DNA of 42,456 bases, taken from Streptomyces albidus (ex Kaewkla and Franco 2022). Lineage in GTDB: Bacteria; Actinomycetota; Actinomycetes; Streptomycetales; Streptomycetaceae. The position numbers and the translations under genes were made by a program. Under the pieces are notes generated by a model. That model made no database searches and had not been told where the DNA came from. It saw only the letters and a program-made list of their open reading frames with translations. Below are positions 15,687 through 24,629 of this stretch, piece after piece. How positions within the stretch are numbered: the stretch's first letter is position 1; each line of letters starts with the position of its first letter. Location: contig NZ_JACBXA010000027.1 of assembly GCF_013870515.1 (NCBI RefSeq), positions 1 to 42,456 on the forward strand, given 5' to 3'.

Positions 15687-17420
15687 ATGCCCGGCACCAC
15701 CACGGCCCACCCGCCGGTCCCTGTCCCCGCTGTGCTGCCCACCGCCGACGAGGCCGTCGCCCACACCCTCCTCAACTGCGTGCTGCGCGAGGTGACGGAC
15801 GAGGACACACGCCGGGTCGTCGACGGCCGGCTCCTGCTGCGGCTGCCGTTCTCAGGTGTGGAGCTTCGGGTGGCGCTGCGCCGCACGTCCTTGATCGGGG
15901 CCCACCGCTTCACCGGGCCGGTGCACGAACACACGGCCGAGGGCTGGACTCCGATCGGCTGGCACCGGCTGGCCGATCAGGTGCACGCCGAACTCACTCT
16001 GCGCACCAGCTCCCGGAACGACGAGTTCCTCGGCCAGGTCGCGGCGAGCCACCGGGCCGTCAGCAGCGCGCTCGCCCGCCGCGGGAGGCCGTACTGCCGT
16101 CTGCCGCAATCCGCCGACGGCCCGGCCGCCTATCTCGACAGCGAGCAGTCGCTCCTGCTCGGGCACCGGTTCCACCCCACCCCCAAGGCCCACGGCGCCG
16201 ACCCGGGAACCTGGGCCGCCTACTCGCCCGAGGAGGGCGCCCGTTTCCCGCTGCGCCTGCTCGCCGTACGCGAGGACCTCGTCACACAGGACTCCGCGCA
16301 GCGCGGTGCGCTCTCGCTGCTGGACCGGCTCGGCGAGGCCCCTCCCGGGTTCCGGTTACTGCCCGCACATCCCTGGCAGTTCCAACTGCTGCACCGCCAC
16401 CCGGTTTTCGCCGCTGCCGTCTCGTCGGGCGCTGTGCGCGACCTGGGCAAAGGAACCGCTCCGGTGACTCCGACCGCGTCGGTGCGGACCGTGTACGACG
16501 GCGAGACGTTCCTGAAGTTCAGTCTCGACGTGCGCATCACCAACTGCCTTCGCAAGAACGCGCATTACGAGCTCACCGGTGCCGTGGCCCTCACCCGGCT
16601 GCTCAAGCACACGCTCGATGATCTGGCTGTGCGCCATCCCGACGCGTCCGTGCTCCGCGAGCCCGCCTACCGCAGTCTCGCGTTGCGCACCCCCGACGGC
16701 CGTGTGGACCGAACGCTGCTGGAAGGCTTCGGGGTGATCATCAGGGAAGGGCTCGGCCCGTACGTGCCCGCCGGAGCAACGCCCCTGCTGGCGGCCGCCG
16801 TTGCGGACGAGTACCCCACCGGGCCGGGGCGCGTCGCCGAACTGCTGGACGGTGCGGGCCCGTCCGCCGCCGTCGACTGGTGGGGCAGATACGTGGACCT
16901 CGTCGTCCCGCCCGTGCTGTCCGCGTTCTTCCGCCACGGGCTCATCCTCGAACCGCACTTGCAGAACGTCGTCGTCTGCGTCGACGGGGACGGCTCACCT
17001 GTGCGTATGGTCTTCCGCGATCTGGAGGGCACCAAGCTGGTATCCGGGACGCACCGCGAAGCGCTGGCCGAACTGCCCGACGAAGTGGCCCACATGCTCA
17101 CCTACGACGTCCGTCGTGGCTGGGACCGCGTCGTGTACTGCCTGCTCGTCAACCACCTCTCCGACATGCTCTCGGCCGTCGCAGACCTGCACCCGGAGAC
17201 GGAACCGGCACTGTGGGGGCGCGTCCGGCACACACTCGCACGGTGCGCCGGAAACCTGGGCGACCCGCCGCTGCTGCGCTCGCTGCTCGCCGGGGAAGCG
17301 CTGCCCGCCAAGGCCAATCTGCTCACGCGCTGGCAGCGTTCGCCGGACCGTGAGGCCGGTTACGTCCGGCTGCCCTCCCCCCTGACCGACGAGAACGTGA
17401 CGAACGGACCCGTGAGTTGA
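15687..17420 (+). CDS. IucA/IucC-family NIS siderophore synthetase (second)
   Basis: 577 residues. It keeps a near-canonical nucleotide motif GHRFHPTPKAHG (from residue 159), then LLPAHPWQFQLL, PTASVRTVYDGETFLKFSLD, ITNCLRKNAHYELTG, and the C-terminal EPHLQNVVVCVD...MVFRDLEGTKL block typical of IucA/IucC enzymes. GGAGGG lies upstream of ATG 15687, 6 bp after the previous stop. The last codons overlap the decarboxylase start (TTGA). With the first synthetase it would make two condensations on citrate or a related polycarboxylate. It is the more conventional of the two. Confidence 0.92.
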   Translation: MPGTTTAHPPVPVPAVLPTADEAVAHTLLNCVLREVTDEDTRRVVDGRLLLRLPFSGVELRVALRRTSLIGAHRFTGPVHEHTAEGWTPIGWHRLADQVHAELTLRTSSRNDEFLGQVAASHRAVSSALARRGRPYCRLPQSADGPAAYLDSEQSLLLGHRFHPTPKAHGADPGTWAAYSPEEGARFPLRLLAVREDLVTQDSAQRGALSLLDRLGEAPPGFRLLPAHPWQFQLLHRHPVFAAAVSSGAVRDLGKGTAPVTPTASVRTVYDGETFLKFSLDVRITNCLRKNAHYELTGAVALTRLLKHTLDDLAVRHPDASVLREPAYRSLALRTPDGRVDRTLLEGFGVIIREGLGPYVPAGATPLLAAAVADEYPTGPGRVAELLDGAGPSAAVDWWGRYVDLVVPPVLSAFFRHGLILEPHLQNVVVCVDGDGSPVRMVFRDLEGTKLVSGTHREALAELPDEVAHMLTYDVRRGWDRVVYCLLVNHLSDMLSAVADLHPETEPALWGRVRHTLARCAGNLGDPPLLRSLLAGEALPAKANLLTRWQRSPDREAGYVRLPSPLTDENVTNGPVS

Positions 17421-18646
17421 GCCTGCTCACCCCAGCCGCGCGAGACGCCGCTCTCGCCCTCGCTCCCGATGAACTCCCGTGCTACATCTACGACTTGAGC
17501 GCGCTGCGGCAGCACGTGACCGCGATCCGAGCAGCGCTTCCGCAGGCGGTGGAGCTGTACTACGCGGCCAAGGCCAACCCGGAGCCGGAGATCCTGCGGA
17601 CACTGGCCCCGTTCACGGACGGATTCGAGGTCTCCTCCGGCGGCGAACTGGCCCATGTCCGCAGCGCCGTTCAGGGACCGCTCGCCTTCGGCGGCCCCGG
17701 CAAGACCCCGGACGAGATCGTGGCAGCGCTGACCGCCGGTGTGGAGCGCTTCCACGTGGAGAGTCTCCACGAACTCCGGCTACTGGCCCGGGCGGCATCC
17801 CGCCATCACGTGGGGAGCGCGACGCGGCCCCGAGTCCTGATCAGGTTCAACCCACCGGTCACCGCGAGCGCGCTTCACGGCAGCGCCCTGGCCATGGGAG
17901 GCCGGCCCACGCCCTTCGGCATGGACCCCGCACAGGCGGCGCAGGCCCTGAGCCTGTTCGTCGACGGCGAGCTGCCTGAGCTCGAACTGGTCGGCCTCCA
18001 CGCCCACTTGGCGAGCGGACTGGGCGCCGAGGCGCAGCTCGCACTCGCCGAAGAGGTCGTCGCCGAAGCCATGCGTCTGGCCGCGCGGTGCGGCGTCCGG
18101 CTGCGCGAGCTCACGGTCGGAGGCGGCATGGGCGTCGACTACTCGCGCCCGGCGGAACGCTTCGACTGGTCTTCCTTCGGGGCCGGGATGGCCCGCATCG
18201 CCGAGCGGCATCCCGGCCCGGTCCTGCGGATCGAGCCGGGGCGGGCGCTGACGGCGTACTGCGGCTGGTACGCGACCGAGGTGCTGGACGTGAAGCGCAG
18301 CCACGGCGAGGACTTCGCGGTGGTCCGCGGCGGCACCCACCATCTGCGCACGCCTGCGGCGAAGGGGCACGAGCAGCCGGCCGAGGTCCTGGCGGTGGAG
18401 CGCTGGCCCCATCCGCTGCCCCGGCCCGTCGCGCAGGGCTCCCGCGTCACGTTCACCGGGCAGTTGTGCACCCCGAAGGACGTGCTGGCACGCGACGTGC
18501 CGGCGCCCGGAATCCGGGCGGGCGACAGGGCTGTGTTCGCGCTGGCAGGGGCGTACGCGTGGAACATCTCCCACCATGACTTCCTGATGCACCCCCCGCC
18601 CGGGTTCCGCTTCCTCCACCCGCGCGAGACCGACACCGCCGGCTGA
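17417..18646 (+). CDS. fold-type III PLP-dependent decarboxylase
   Basis: 409 residues of the ornithine/diaminopimelate decarboxylase family (alanine-racemase fold). The PLP lysine is K52 in LYYAAKANPEPEIL. GGGMGVDYSRP and RIEPGRALTAYCG bind the cofactor phosphate, and the C-terminal QLCTPKDVLARD holds the active-site cysteine. TTG 17417 overlaps the preceding stop by 4 bp with no good ribosome-binding site, so translation is probably coupled. In staphyloferrin B synthesis the homologous SbnH decarboxylates a citryl-diaminopropionate intermediate; a similar role, or supply of a diamine, fits here. No lysine/ornithine N-hydroxylase is nearby, which argues against a hydroxamate product. Confidence 0.88.
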   Translation: MSLLTPAARDAALALAPDELPCYIYDLSALRQHVTAIRAALPQAVELYYAAKANPEPEILRTLAPFTDGFEVSSGGELAHVRSAVQGPLAFGGPGKTPDEIVAALTAGVERFHVESLHELRLLARAASRHHVGSATRPRVLIRFNPPVTASALHGSALAMGGRPTPFGMDPAQAAQALSLFVDGELPELELVGLHAHLASGLGAEAQLALAEEVVAEAMRLAARCGVRLRELTVGGGMGVDYSRPAERFDWSSFGAGMARIAERHPGPVLRIEPGRALTAYCGWYATEVLDVKRSHGEDFAVVRGGTHHLRTPAAKGHEQPAEVLAVERWPHPLPRPVAQGSRVTFTGQLCTPKDVLARDVPAPGIRAGDRAVFALAGAYAWNISHHDFLMHPPPGFRFLHPRETDTAG

Positions 18647-18694
18647 CCGCTGCCCGGCCCCGCACCGGAGGGCGGTCGACGGGCGGCGGCATGT

Positions 18695-19420
18695 TCAGAG
18701 TCCGGTTCGGCCGGTCGCCCAGTACGGCTGAGTGCGGATGGCACGTCGGTCGAGGCCGTGCCGTGTACGCAACGCGTCGCGCTGCCGCTGTATCGAGCCG
18801 CCGTGCCCGGCGAGGTGAACGGTCTGCGGTGCGAGTGTGCGGATCTGACCGTCGGCGTCGACCAGCCACTCGTCAAGGGCGGCACCGTGCTCATCGCTTG
18901 CGGCCAGGACGACTGCATCGGGGAGAAGCGTGCGGACGTAGTCACAGTCCGACGGCTCGATCTCGACGGCGACGAGCAGGCGTGCGCCCTCCGCGTTCGC
19001 GCGTTCGGTCAGCGCCGCCATCAGCCCCAGCGTGCTCGCGTCCCCCATGGCGAGCGTCGTACGGGGGGAGGTCCAGCGGAAGCTCCTCGCGGAGTCCAGC
19101 CCGCACCAGACGATGTCGCTGCCCGGGACGAGTGATTCGATCAGGGCGAGTCCGGGGGCATCGGTACGGCCGTGGTCGTGGAACAGGACCGTCGCCGTGC
19201 CGGCATCAGGGTCGTGTGACTCGGTCGTGTAGTGGCGGAAGTCGTTGTCGCACACACGGAACGCGGTGACGTCGCACGGCGAGATGCTCCGAGCTCTCAA
19301 CGCAGGGCTGTGAAAGGTGACGCGCAGGAGCGAGGGAGAGGGGCGTTCCACGGACGTCACCTTCGTGGTGAACCCGCGTCGCTGCGCGTACTCGGCGAGG
19401 ACCTTCGGAACTCGCGCCAT
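18695..19420 (-). CDS. siderophore-interacting protein (FAD ferric reductase)
   Basis: 241 residues of the SIP/ViuB family. The FAD-binding segment D60-FRHYTTES is followed by VLFHDHGRTDAPGLA and ALIESLVPGSDIVWCG, then the C-terminal NAD(P)H-binding domain (TTLAMGDASTLGLMAAL...HLAGHGG). These cytosolic flavoproteins reduce ferric siderophores with NAD(P)H or reduced ferredoxin. AAGGAGG lies 6 bp before ATG 19420. It converges on the biosynthetic operon and has its own iron box at 19465-19483. Two different reductase types, this and the FhuF-like protein, flank the locus. Confidence 0.93.
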   Translation of the reverse strand: MARVPKVLAEYAQRRGFTTKVTSVERPSPSLLRVTFHSPALRARSISPCDVTAFRVCDNDFRHYTTESHDPDAGTATVLFHDHGRTDAPGLALIESLVPGSDIVWCGLDSARSFRWTSPRTTLAMGDASTLGLMAALTERANAEGARLLVAVEIEPSDCDYVRTLLPDAVVLAASDEHGAALDEWLVDADGQIRTLAPQTVHLAGHGGSIQRQRDALRTRHGLDRRAIRTQPYWATGRTGL

Positions 19421-19464
19421 GCGTCGCCTCCTTGACGTGGGTGCAGGACGTCGCTGCCATCTAC

Positions 19465-19483
19465 TTAGGCGAGCCTAACCTAA
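19465..19483 (-). promoter_or_regulatory. iron box upstream of the siderophore-interacting protein gene
   Basis: The minus strand reads TTAGGTTAGGCTCGCCTAA, one mismatch from the Streptomyces DmdR1 consensus as I recall it (TTAGGTTAGGCTCACCTAA). It lies 44 bp upstream of ATG 19420. Confidence 0.9.
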
Positions 19484-19592
19484 GCGACATCCCAAGAACG
19501 TACAAGCCGAGGTGGCGGAGTCGGGCTTCAACGGTTAACTGCCGTCCGCTTGACGGCAGTTGGATCCCGACGGAGCGCCGGTGGCCGGCCGC

Positions 19593-20165
19593 TCAGCGAC
19601 GGACGCGGTAGCGGATGTGCGTGGCCTCCGGCGTGTCGATCACCCGGAGGACGTCCAACTCGATCTGCGACGGCAGGTCCTCGAACAGCCGACGGCCACG
19701 ACCGAGCAGCACCGGGACCTGATGGATCTGCAACTCGTCCAGCACGCCGGCCTCCAGCGCCCGCCGGGCCGTGTACCCGCCGATCACGAACACGTTCCGC
19801 TCCCCCGCGGCCGCCTTCGCCTGCTTCATCGCGTCGGCGATCCCGCTGGTCACGTACGTCACCAGCGGATAGCCCCAACGCGCGGCCGGACCCGGCGGCC
19901 GGTGACTGGGAACGAAGATCGGGAGGCCGTTGTGATCACCGCCCCAATGGTCCATCAGCTCGGCGGTCCGCCGTCCCGCGAGGACGGCACCGCAGGCTTT
20001 CGCTTCGTCGATCAGCTCCGCGGCCGGCCCGGTCAGCTCGGCGAACTGCCCGCCCGGAGCGAACCAGTTGTGCAGCCGGTGGCCGTCGTCACCGCCGAGG
20101 TAGTCGTCGGGGTCGGCGATGAAACCGTCCAGAGACACCGACATGTAGAGAACCGATGCAGACAC
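19593..20165 (-). CDS. dihydrofolate reductase family protein (RibD C-terminal-like)
   Basis: 190 residues. MSVSLDGFIADPDDY near the N-terminus, AVLAGRRTAELMDHWGG in the middle and NVFVIGGYTARRALEAGVLDELQIHQVPVLLGRGRRLFEDL towards the end (quoted in parts) are the nucleotide-binding features of the DHFR/RibD-C fold. The GTG start at 20165 has AGGAGG 5 bp upstream, while an upstream ATG adds 23 unsupported residues. These actinobacterial proteins are NAD(P)H reductases of mostly unknown substrate. There is no operon partner; the next gene is divergent. Confidence 0.87.
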   Translation of the reverse strand: MSASVLYMSVSLDGFIADPDDYLGGDDGHRLHNWFAPGGQFAELTGPAAELIDEAKACGAVLAGRRTAELMDHWGGDHNGLPIFVPSHRPPGPAARWGYPLVTYVTSGIADAMKQAKAAAGERNVFVIGGYTARRALEAGVLDELQIHQVPVLLGRGRRLFEDLPSQIELDVLRVIDTPEATHIRYRVRR

Positions 20166-20388
20166 TTCGACCTCCTGAGGCCTCGATCGAACTGGATTCA
20201 ATCGGTACAGACCCGGCGCGGCGGCGTCTCTCATCGGTCAGCGGGACCGAACTTCCCGGACGATCGATCTCGGCGTGCGCTCTGGCGAGTTGACGGATGC
20301 GGCGCGTAAGAAGGTTGCCGTGGAGCGGGGATTGCCCAAGAGTTGCGGCCGGTACGGTCCGCGGGTTGAAGAAGAGGCGGTTTGCATC

Positions 20389-22227
20389 GTGGTCGAGTCG
20401 AGCGAGGAAGCAAGCGCGGCGGGGCCCTCTCGGCGGCGCGTGACCGCCGTCATGGCCTCCGGCCTGGTGGGCGCGGTGTACACGGCCGGGATGCCCGCCG
20501 CGAGGGCCGCCGAACGGCACACGGCCACAGGCCGCCGCCACCCCGCCCACCACGACGTGCTGTTCGTGAGCGCGCACCCGGACGACGAGGCCGGAAACCT
20601 GTCCACCTTCGGCTTGTGGCGTGAACGCCGTGGACTTCGCACAGGTGTCGTCACGATCACCCGGGGAGAGGGAGGCGGCAACGCTGTCGGCCCGGAGGAG
20701 GGCGCGCCTCTCGGCATGCTGCGTGAGGACGAGGAGCGCTCCGCGATCGCGCTCGCGGGGATCGAGAACGTCTTCTACCTCGACAAGCCGGACTTCTGGT
20801 ACACCCTGTCCGCCCCCCTCACCGAGCGGATCTGGCACGAGCAGGACACGTTGGAGCGCATGGTCCGGCTCTTCCGCATGACCACGCCGCACACCGTCGT
20901 GACGATGGACCCGCGTCCGTTCAACCAGCACGGCGGGCACCAGATGTCGGCGCGGCTGGCGATCGAGGCGTTCTTCCTGGCGGGCGACCACGAGGCCTTC
21001 CCCGACCAGTTGACATGCGAGGGGCTGAAGCCGTGGCGCCCGCGGCGGCTGCTGGCCCAGAACTACGGCTTCTCGGATCTTCTCGGCCCGGACGCGGCCA
21101 AGGAGCGCCACACCGACCCGGACACGGGCCTGCCCGTCGTCGGCGTCTGGTCAGGGCACACCTCGCGCGAGCACGGGAAGTCCTGGGCGCAGGTCGAACG
21201 GGACGCGAGCCGCATGTACCGCACCCAGGGCTGGGCCGCGATGCCGCCCGAGGTTCCCACGGACCCGGAGAAGCTCGGTTCGGACTGGTTCAGCGTGCTG
21301 GCGGAAAGGGGCCGGATCGTCAAGGCTCGAGTGCGGGACCAGGGTGAACTGCGGCCCGTGTACGCCGAGTTCCGCGAGTGGACGCGTCAGGTGGGGCTGC
21401 CCTGGCTGGCCAACAACTCTCAGCCCGACTACCCGGGCGCGCCGTCCACCACCGTTCCCGAAGTCGACGTGGCACCCGTGCTGAACGGCGTCGAAGGCGA
21501 AGGCGAGTACCCCGGCCCGGAGTTGCGCCTGCGGCACTGGGAGGGTGACGAGGTGGGCGACGCCGACTGCTCGGCGACGGCGAAGATGTCCCGGCACGGC
21601 GACGACCTCTTCGTACTGGTCACTGTCACGGACGACCGGGAGGGGACCCGCCTGGACAAGGAGGACGCCAAGAGGCACTGGCGAACCGACTCCGTCGAGA
21701 TCGCGCTCGATCCCCGCGGCAACGGCGACGACACCGCGGTCACGTTCAAGACCGGGATCTTCCCGTTCACGGCCGGAGACGGCGGCCCGGCCGCGGAGCG
21801 GGACGCCGACAACCGTCAGGGCCCCGCTGAGAAGACCGCGCCCGGCATGCGCGTCGCCGCCGAGGTCAGCGAGCCGTTCCGGGGCTACACCGTCGAGGCG
21901 AAGATCCCTCTCGGGGAACTGCCTGCCGCGGCGGATCCCGAGCGGTTCGCGGCGAACATTCTCGTCTACGACTCCGACACCCAGGACAAGACCGGTCAGA
22001 CCCGGCTCGCGTGGTCGCCGTTCGGCAGCGCTCAGGCCGACCCCTACGTGTGGGGCACGGCCCGCCTGGAGGGTTACACCCCGCCGGCGGACCGCCCGAC
22101 GGTCCCGGTCGACGCCGAGATCCCGACGGAGGCCGCCCGCAGCGAGGACTCCCCCGCGTCCGTCGCCCAGGCCCGCCGCACCGGAATCCCGATCGCCGGA
22201 GGGCCACGGCCCTGCAAGCCCCACTGA
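20389..22227 (+). CDS. secreted PIG-L family deacetylase with CBM9-like domain
   Basis: 612 residues from GTG 20389. A twin-arginine-like leader (SRRRVTAVMASGLVGAVYT..., cleavage near A40) indicates export. The PIG-L/LmbE domain carries HPDDE at 63-67 and a later NQHGGHQMSAR, the zinc-binding pattern of N-acetylglucosamine deacetylases such as MshB. From about residue 365 to 570 there is a CBM9-like beta-sandwich (DVAPVLNGVEGEGEY..., WRTDSVEIALDPRG, GYTVEAKIPLGEL), so it is a two-domain secreted protein. It probably deacetylates an extracellular amino-sugar polymer or glycoconjugate. The sequence upstream of 20389 to the first possible start is non-coding in appearance. Confidence 0.87.
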   Translation: MVESSEEASAAGPSRRRVTAVMASGLVGAVYTAGMPAARAAERHTATGRRHPAHHDVLFVSAHPDDEAGNLSTFGLWRERRGLRTGVVTITRGEGGGNAVGPEEGAPLGMLREDEERSAIALAGIENVFYLDKPDFWYTLSAPLTERIWHEQDTLERMVRLFRMTTPHTVVTMDPRPFNQHGGHQMSARLAIEAFFLAGDHEAFPDQLTCEGLKPWRPRRLLAQNYGFSDLLGPDAAKERHTDPDTGLPVVGVWSGHTSREHGKSWAQVERDASRMYRTQGWAAMPPEVPTDPEKLGSDWFSVLAERGRIVKARVRDQGELRPVYAEFREWTRQVGLPWLANNSQPDYPGAPSTTVPEVDVAPVLNGVEGEGEYPGPELRLRHWEGDEVGDADCSATAKMSRHGDDLFVLVTVTDDREGTRLDKEDAKRHWRTDSVEIALDPRGNGDDTAVTFKTGIFPFTAGDGGPAAERDADNRQGPAEKTAPGMRVAAEVSEPFRGYTVEAKIPLGELPAAADPERFAANILVYDSDTQDKTGQTRLAWSPFGSAQADPYVWGTARLEGYTPPADRPTVPVDAEIPTEAARSEDSPASVAQARRTGIPIAGGPRPCKPH

Positions 22228-22349
22228 CGGCCCGTCGCCTGCGCTCCGGCCACCGAGCAGCCGGCCCAACCTCCTGACGCGCGCCCGGCGTTGACGGTCT
22301 CGTATGCTCGGCTGACCACGGCGGTCGGATTCAGGGGGGTGGGTCACCG

Positions 22350-22661
22350 GTGGGGGCACCTGACAATGTGCGGCGCAGCATCGATGCGGACCGGCGCAGG
22401 TTGCAGAGCGAGTTCTCCGGACTCGCGCGGCGATGGAGGTCGATCGGGCTGTGGCTGCTGTCGCTGGCCGCCGTGTGCTGGGGTTGGGTGCTGGTGCGCC
22501 TGCTCACCGCGGACACCAAGGCCTTGATCGCCACGGGGTACGGGGCCGCGGAAACCGTGGAATGGGCGGTCTGGTCGGAGCTGATGCTCATGCTGGCGGT
22601 GTCCGTGCCGCTCGGGGTCGTGGGGGCCGCCCTCTATGCACGGGGCGCGACGAGCCTGTAA
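22350..22661 (+). CDS. small membrane protein, two transmembrane segments
   Basis: 103 residues from GTG 22350, preceded by the purine-rich AGGGGGGTGGG. A basic, helical N-terminus (NVRRSIDADRRRLQSEFSGLARRW) is followed by two hydrophobic helices at about 32-52 and 76-97. This suggests a cytoplasmic N-terminus and a short extracellular loop. Family and function are not recognised. The codon bias is as in neighbours. The methyltransferase gene begins 155 bp downstream. Confidence 0.65.
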   Translation: MGAPDNVRRSIDADRRRLQSEFSGLARRWRSIGLWLLSLAAVCWGWVLVRLLTADTKALIATGYGAAETVEWAVWSELMLMLAVSVPLGVVGAALYARGATSL

Positions 22662-22682
22662 CTGAGCCACCACGCCGTGACC

Positions 22683-22742
22683 ATGGCCGAGTACCTGGAT
22701 CGGGCGCAGGCAGCCGCCGACAAGGCACGGCGCGAGGCGTAG
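22683..22742 (+). other. possible micro-ORF or gene-end remnant
   Basis: A 19-codon frame, MAEYLDRAQAAADKARREA, is highly helical and charged. It lies in the same frame as, and just after, the stop of the small membrane protein. It could be the end of a decayed longer gene. There is no ribosome-binding site. Confidence 0.15.
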
Positions 22743-22816
22743 GCCCGGATCCGGACACGCGCCTCTGGCGCGAACTACGCCGTCGCACCGTCGTTCTGCC
22801 GTGAAATGATCGGCTC

Positions 22817-23617
22817 ATGGCCCAGGACAAGGGATATCTGCTGGACAACCGGCAGGTCGAGGCGGGTGCACGTTTCGACGCACTGTCTGCCCTCTTCGAT
22901 GCCTCCACGTTCCGTCACTTCGAATTGCTCGGAATCGACGAGGGATGGCAGTGCTGGGAGGTCGGCGCCGGTGGGCCGACCGTCCCCGCCTGGCTCGCCG
23001 AACGCGTCGGCCCCTCCGGGCGCGTGCTCGCCACCGACATCGACGTGTCCTGGACCGAGGCGGCCGCCGCCGGAGGGGCCGAGGTACTCCGTCACGACGT
23101 CGCCCTCGACGAACCTCCCGCCGGGCCCTTCGACCTGATCCACGCCCGCCTGGTCCTCGTTCACGTCGCGGACCGGGATGCCGCGCTGCGCTCCATGATC
23201 GGGGCGCTGCGTCCCGGCGGCCGGCTGCTGATCGAGGACGCCGATCCCGCTCTGCAGCCGCTGATCTGCCCCGACGAGTACGGCCCGGAGCAGGAGCTCG
23301 CCAACCGGCTGCGCCGCGGTTTCCGCCAACTGCTGCAGCAGCGCGGCGCGGACCTCTCTTACGGACGCAAACTGCCGCGGCTGCTACGCGAGTTCGGCCT
23401 CGCCGAGGTCGAGGCCGACGCCTGTTTCCCCATCGCCTCGCCCCAGTGCGACGTCCTCGAAGCGGCCACCGTCCACCAGGTGCGTGACAAGCTCACCACC
23501 GCGGGCCTCGCCACGGACGAGGAGATCGAGCGGCACCTCGCCAACGTGGCTGCCGGGCGGCTCGACCTCGCGACCTCGCCGATGATCTCGGCCTGGGGCC
23601 GCCGCCCGTCCGGCTGA
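22817..23617 (+). CDS. class I SAM-dependent methyltransferase
   Basis: 266 residues. The SAM-binding motif I WEVGAGGPTVPAWLAERVG is followed by the acidic ATDIDVSW, motif II-like GPFDLIHARLVLVHV and RPGGRLLIEDADP, the order of a UbiE/Methyltransf_11-type Rossmann fold. The C-terminal helical part probably binds the acceptor, which cannot be guessed. No Shine-Dalgarno sequence is seen before ATG 22817; an AATGAT (22805-22810) 6 nt upstream could be the -10 of a leaderless transcript. The neighbours appear unrelated. Confidence 0.9.
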   Translation: MAQDKGYLLDNRQVEAGARFDALSALFDASTFRHFELLGIDEGWQCWEVGAGGPTVPAWLAERVGPSGRVLATDIDVSWTEAAAAGGAEVLRHDVALDEPPAGPFDLIHARLVLVHVADRDAALRSMIGALRPGGRLLIEDADPALQPLICPDEYGPEQELANRLRRGFRQLLQQRGADLSYGRKLPRLLREFGLAEVEADACFPIASPQCDVLEAATVHQVRDKLTTAGLATDEEIERHLANVAAGRLDLATSPMISAWGRRPSG

Positions 23618-23694
23618 GCATCAGCCGGCCGGTCTGGTGCTGCGACCGCACAGGTTCGCCGGGTTGGTCGTCGTGACGGATGGATGTGTGGTGA

Positions 23695-24582
23695 CTACGC
23701 CGTGAGCCGGTCCGCTTCGGCCAGCAGCAGATCGCCAAAGGGCTGAAAGCCAATGCTGCAGGCGTAGACGCCGCTGACGACTCGGTGGATGGTTCCCCAT
23801 TCCCAGATGGCGGTGGCATCCACGCCCGTGCGAGAAGCCAGTTGCTCAGTCCGCGCCCAGAGGTCATCGCCGAGGTCCGGGTTGCAACGCACGATGGTGC
23901 CGAGATCGCACGCCGGTTCGGCCCGCAGCCCGGCTGGATCGATGAGCTTGTAGCTGCCGTCGCTCGCCTGCAGGGCGTTCATCTCGTGGACATCACCGTG
24001 GACCAGAACCGCGGACCGATCGTCGTGAGCAAGGCGACGACGATTCATGCAATTCAGCGCGTCCGCCACAGTGGCTGGCGAACACGGTCGCCCCGCCTGC
24101 TCCCATAGTTTTGGCAACCGATCGGCGTACTGCTCAGCCAGCTTCGCACCGGTTGGAAGGTCAATGTCGGGACCGATCGGACGCCACAGGCGAACCGCCA
24201 CTTCGCACAGCAAGTTGTGGCGGCTTGCAGGGTCGGCGACGGTGTCGTACATAGGAGCCCCAAGGCGCTCCAGCAGAAGGGCTTGTCGACCCACGTCTTC
24301 GCCCAACAGCTTGGCGCATCCCCCTCCGTTCGCCAGGCGCAACGCCATGGCCTCCTGCCCGACGTCCCGACCTGGCACACCGATCTTGAGGGCCGCCGGA
24401 GTCCCGTCAACAAGCGTCACCTCGACGACCAGGGCGGCATGACCGCCCGCGAAGCTGGACCCGATCATCAGAGACCACTCCTGGGCCAGCGAGTCGAGCA
24501 CGCCTGGCAGCTCGTCCAGCCAGGATTCGTTCCCTTCGGCTATGACCGTCTTGCGGACCTGGTCAGGAATGTCGAGGCTCAT
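23695..24582 (-). CDS. APH(6)/streptomycin 6-kinase-like phosphotransferase
   Basis: 295 residues of the aminoglycoside phosphotransferase fold. VVEVTLVDGTPAALKIG holds the ATP-binding lysine, H195-G-D197-V-H-E-M-N202 the catalytic loop, and LIDPAGLRAEPACDLG (D215) the metal-binding aspartate. IDPAGLRAEPA.D is characteristic of the APH(6) streptomycin kinases and their many uncharacterised relatives. Resistance cannot be concluded from sequence alone. A -10-like TAGGTT (24589-24594) lies 6 nt before ATG with no ribosome-binding site, suggesting leaderless mRNA. Its 5' end abuts the IS630 relic. Confidence 0.85.
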   Translation of the reverse strand: MSLDIPDQVRKTVIAEGNESWLDELPGVLDSLAQEWSLMIGSSFAGGHAALVVEVTLVDGTPAALKIGVPGRDVGQEAMALRLANGGGCAKLLGEDVGRQALLLERLGAPMYDTVADPASRHNLLCEVAVRLWRPIGPDIDLPTGAKLAEQYADRLPKLWEQAGRPCSPATVADALNCMNRRRLAHDDRSAVLVHGDVHEMNALQASDGSYKLIDPAGLRAEPACDLGTIVRCNPDLGDDLWARTEQLASRTGVDATAIWEWGTIHRVVSGVYACSIGFQPFGDLLLAEADRLTA

Positions 24583-24629
24583 ACCGCCAACCTAGGGCCG
24601 TGACCGCCGCATTGGTTCGCCTGATTGGT

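Noticed and set aside
14430..15764. 444-codon minus-strand frame
   Set aside because: It is antisense to the first IucA/IucC synthetase and has no recognisable motif.
17417..18646. Assigning the PLP enzyme to lysine biosynthesis as LysA
   Set aside because: It is coupled to NIS synthetases, and the divergent sequence and iron-box control favour a siderophore role.
21151..22359. 402-codon minus-strand frame opposite the PIG-L gene
   Set aside because: Antisense shadow without motifs or ribosome-binding site.
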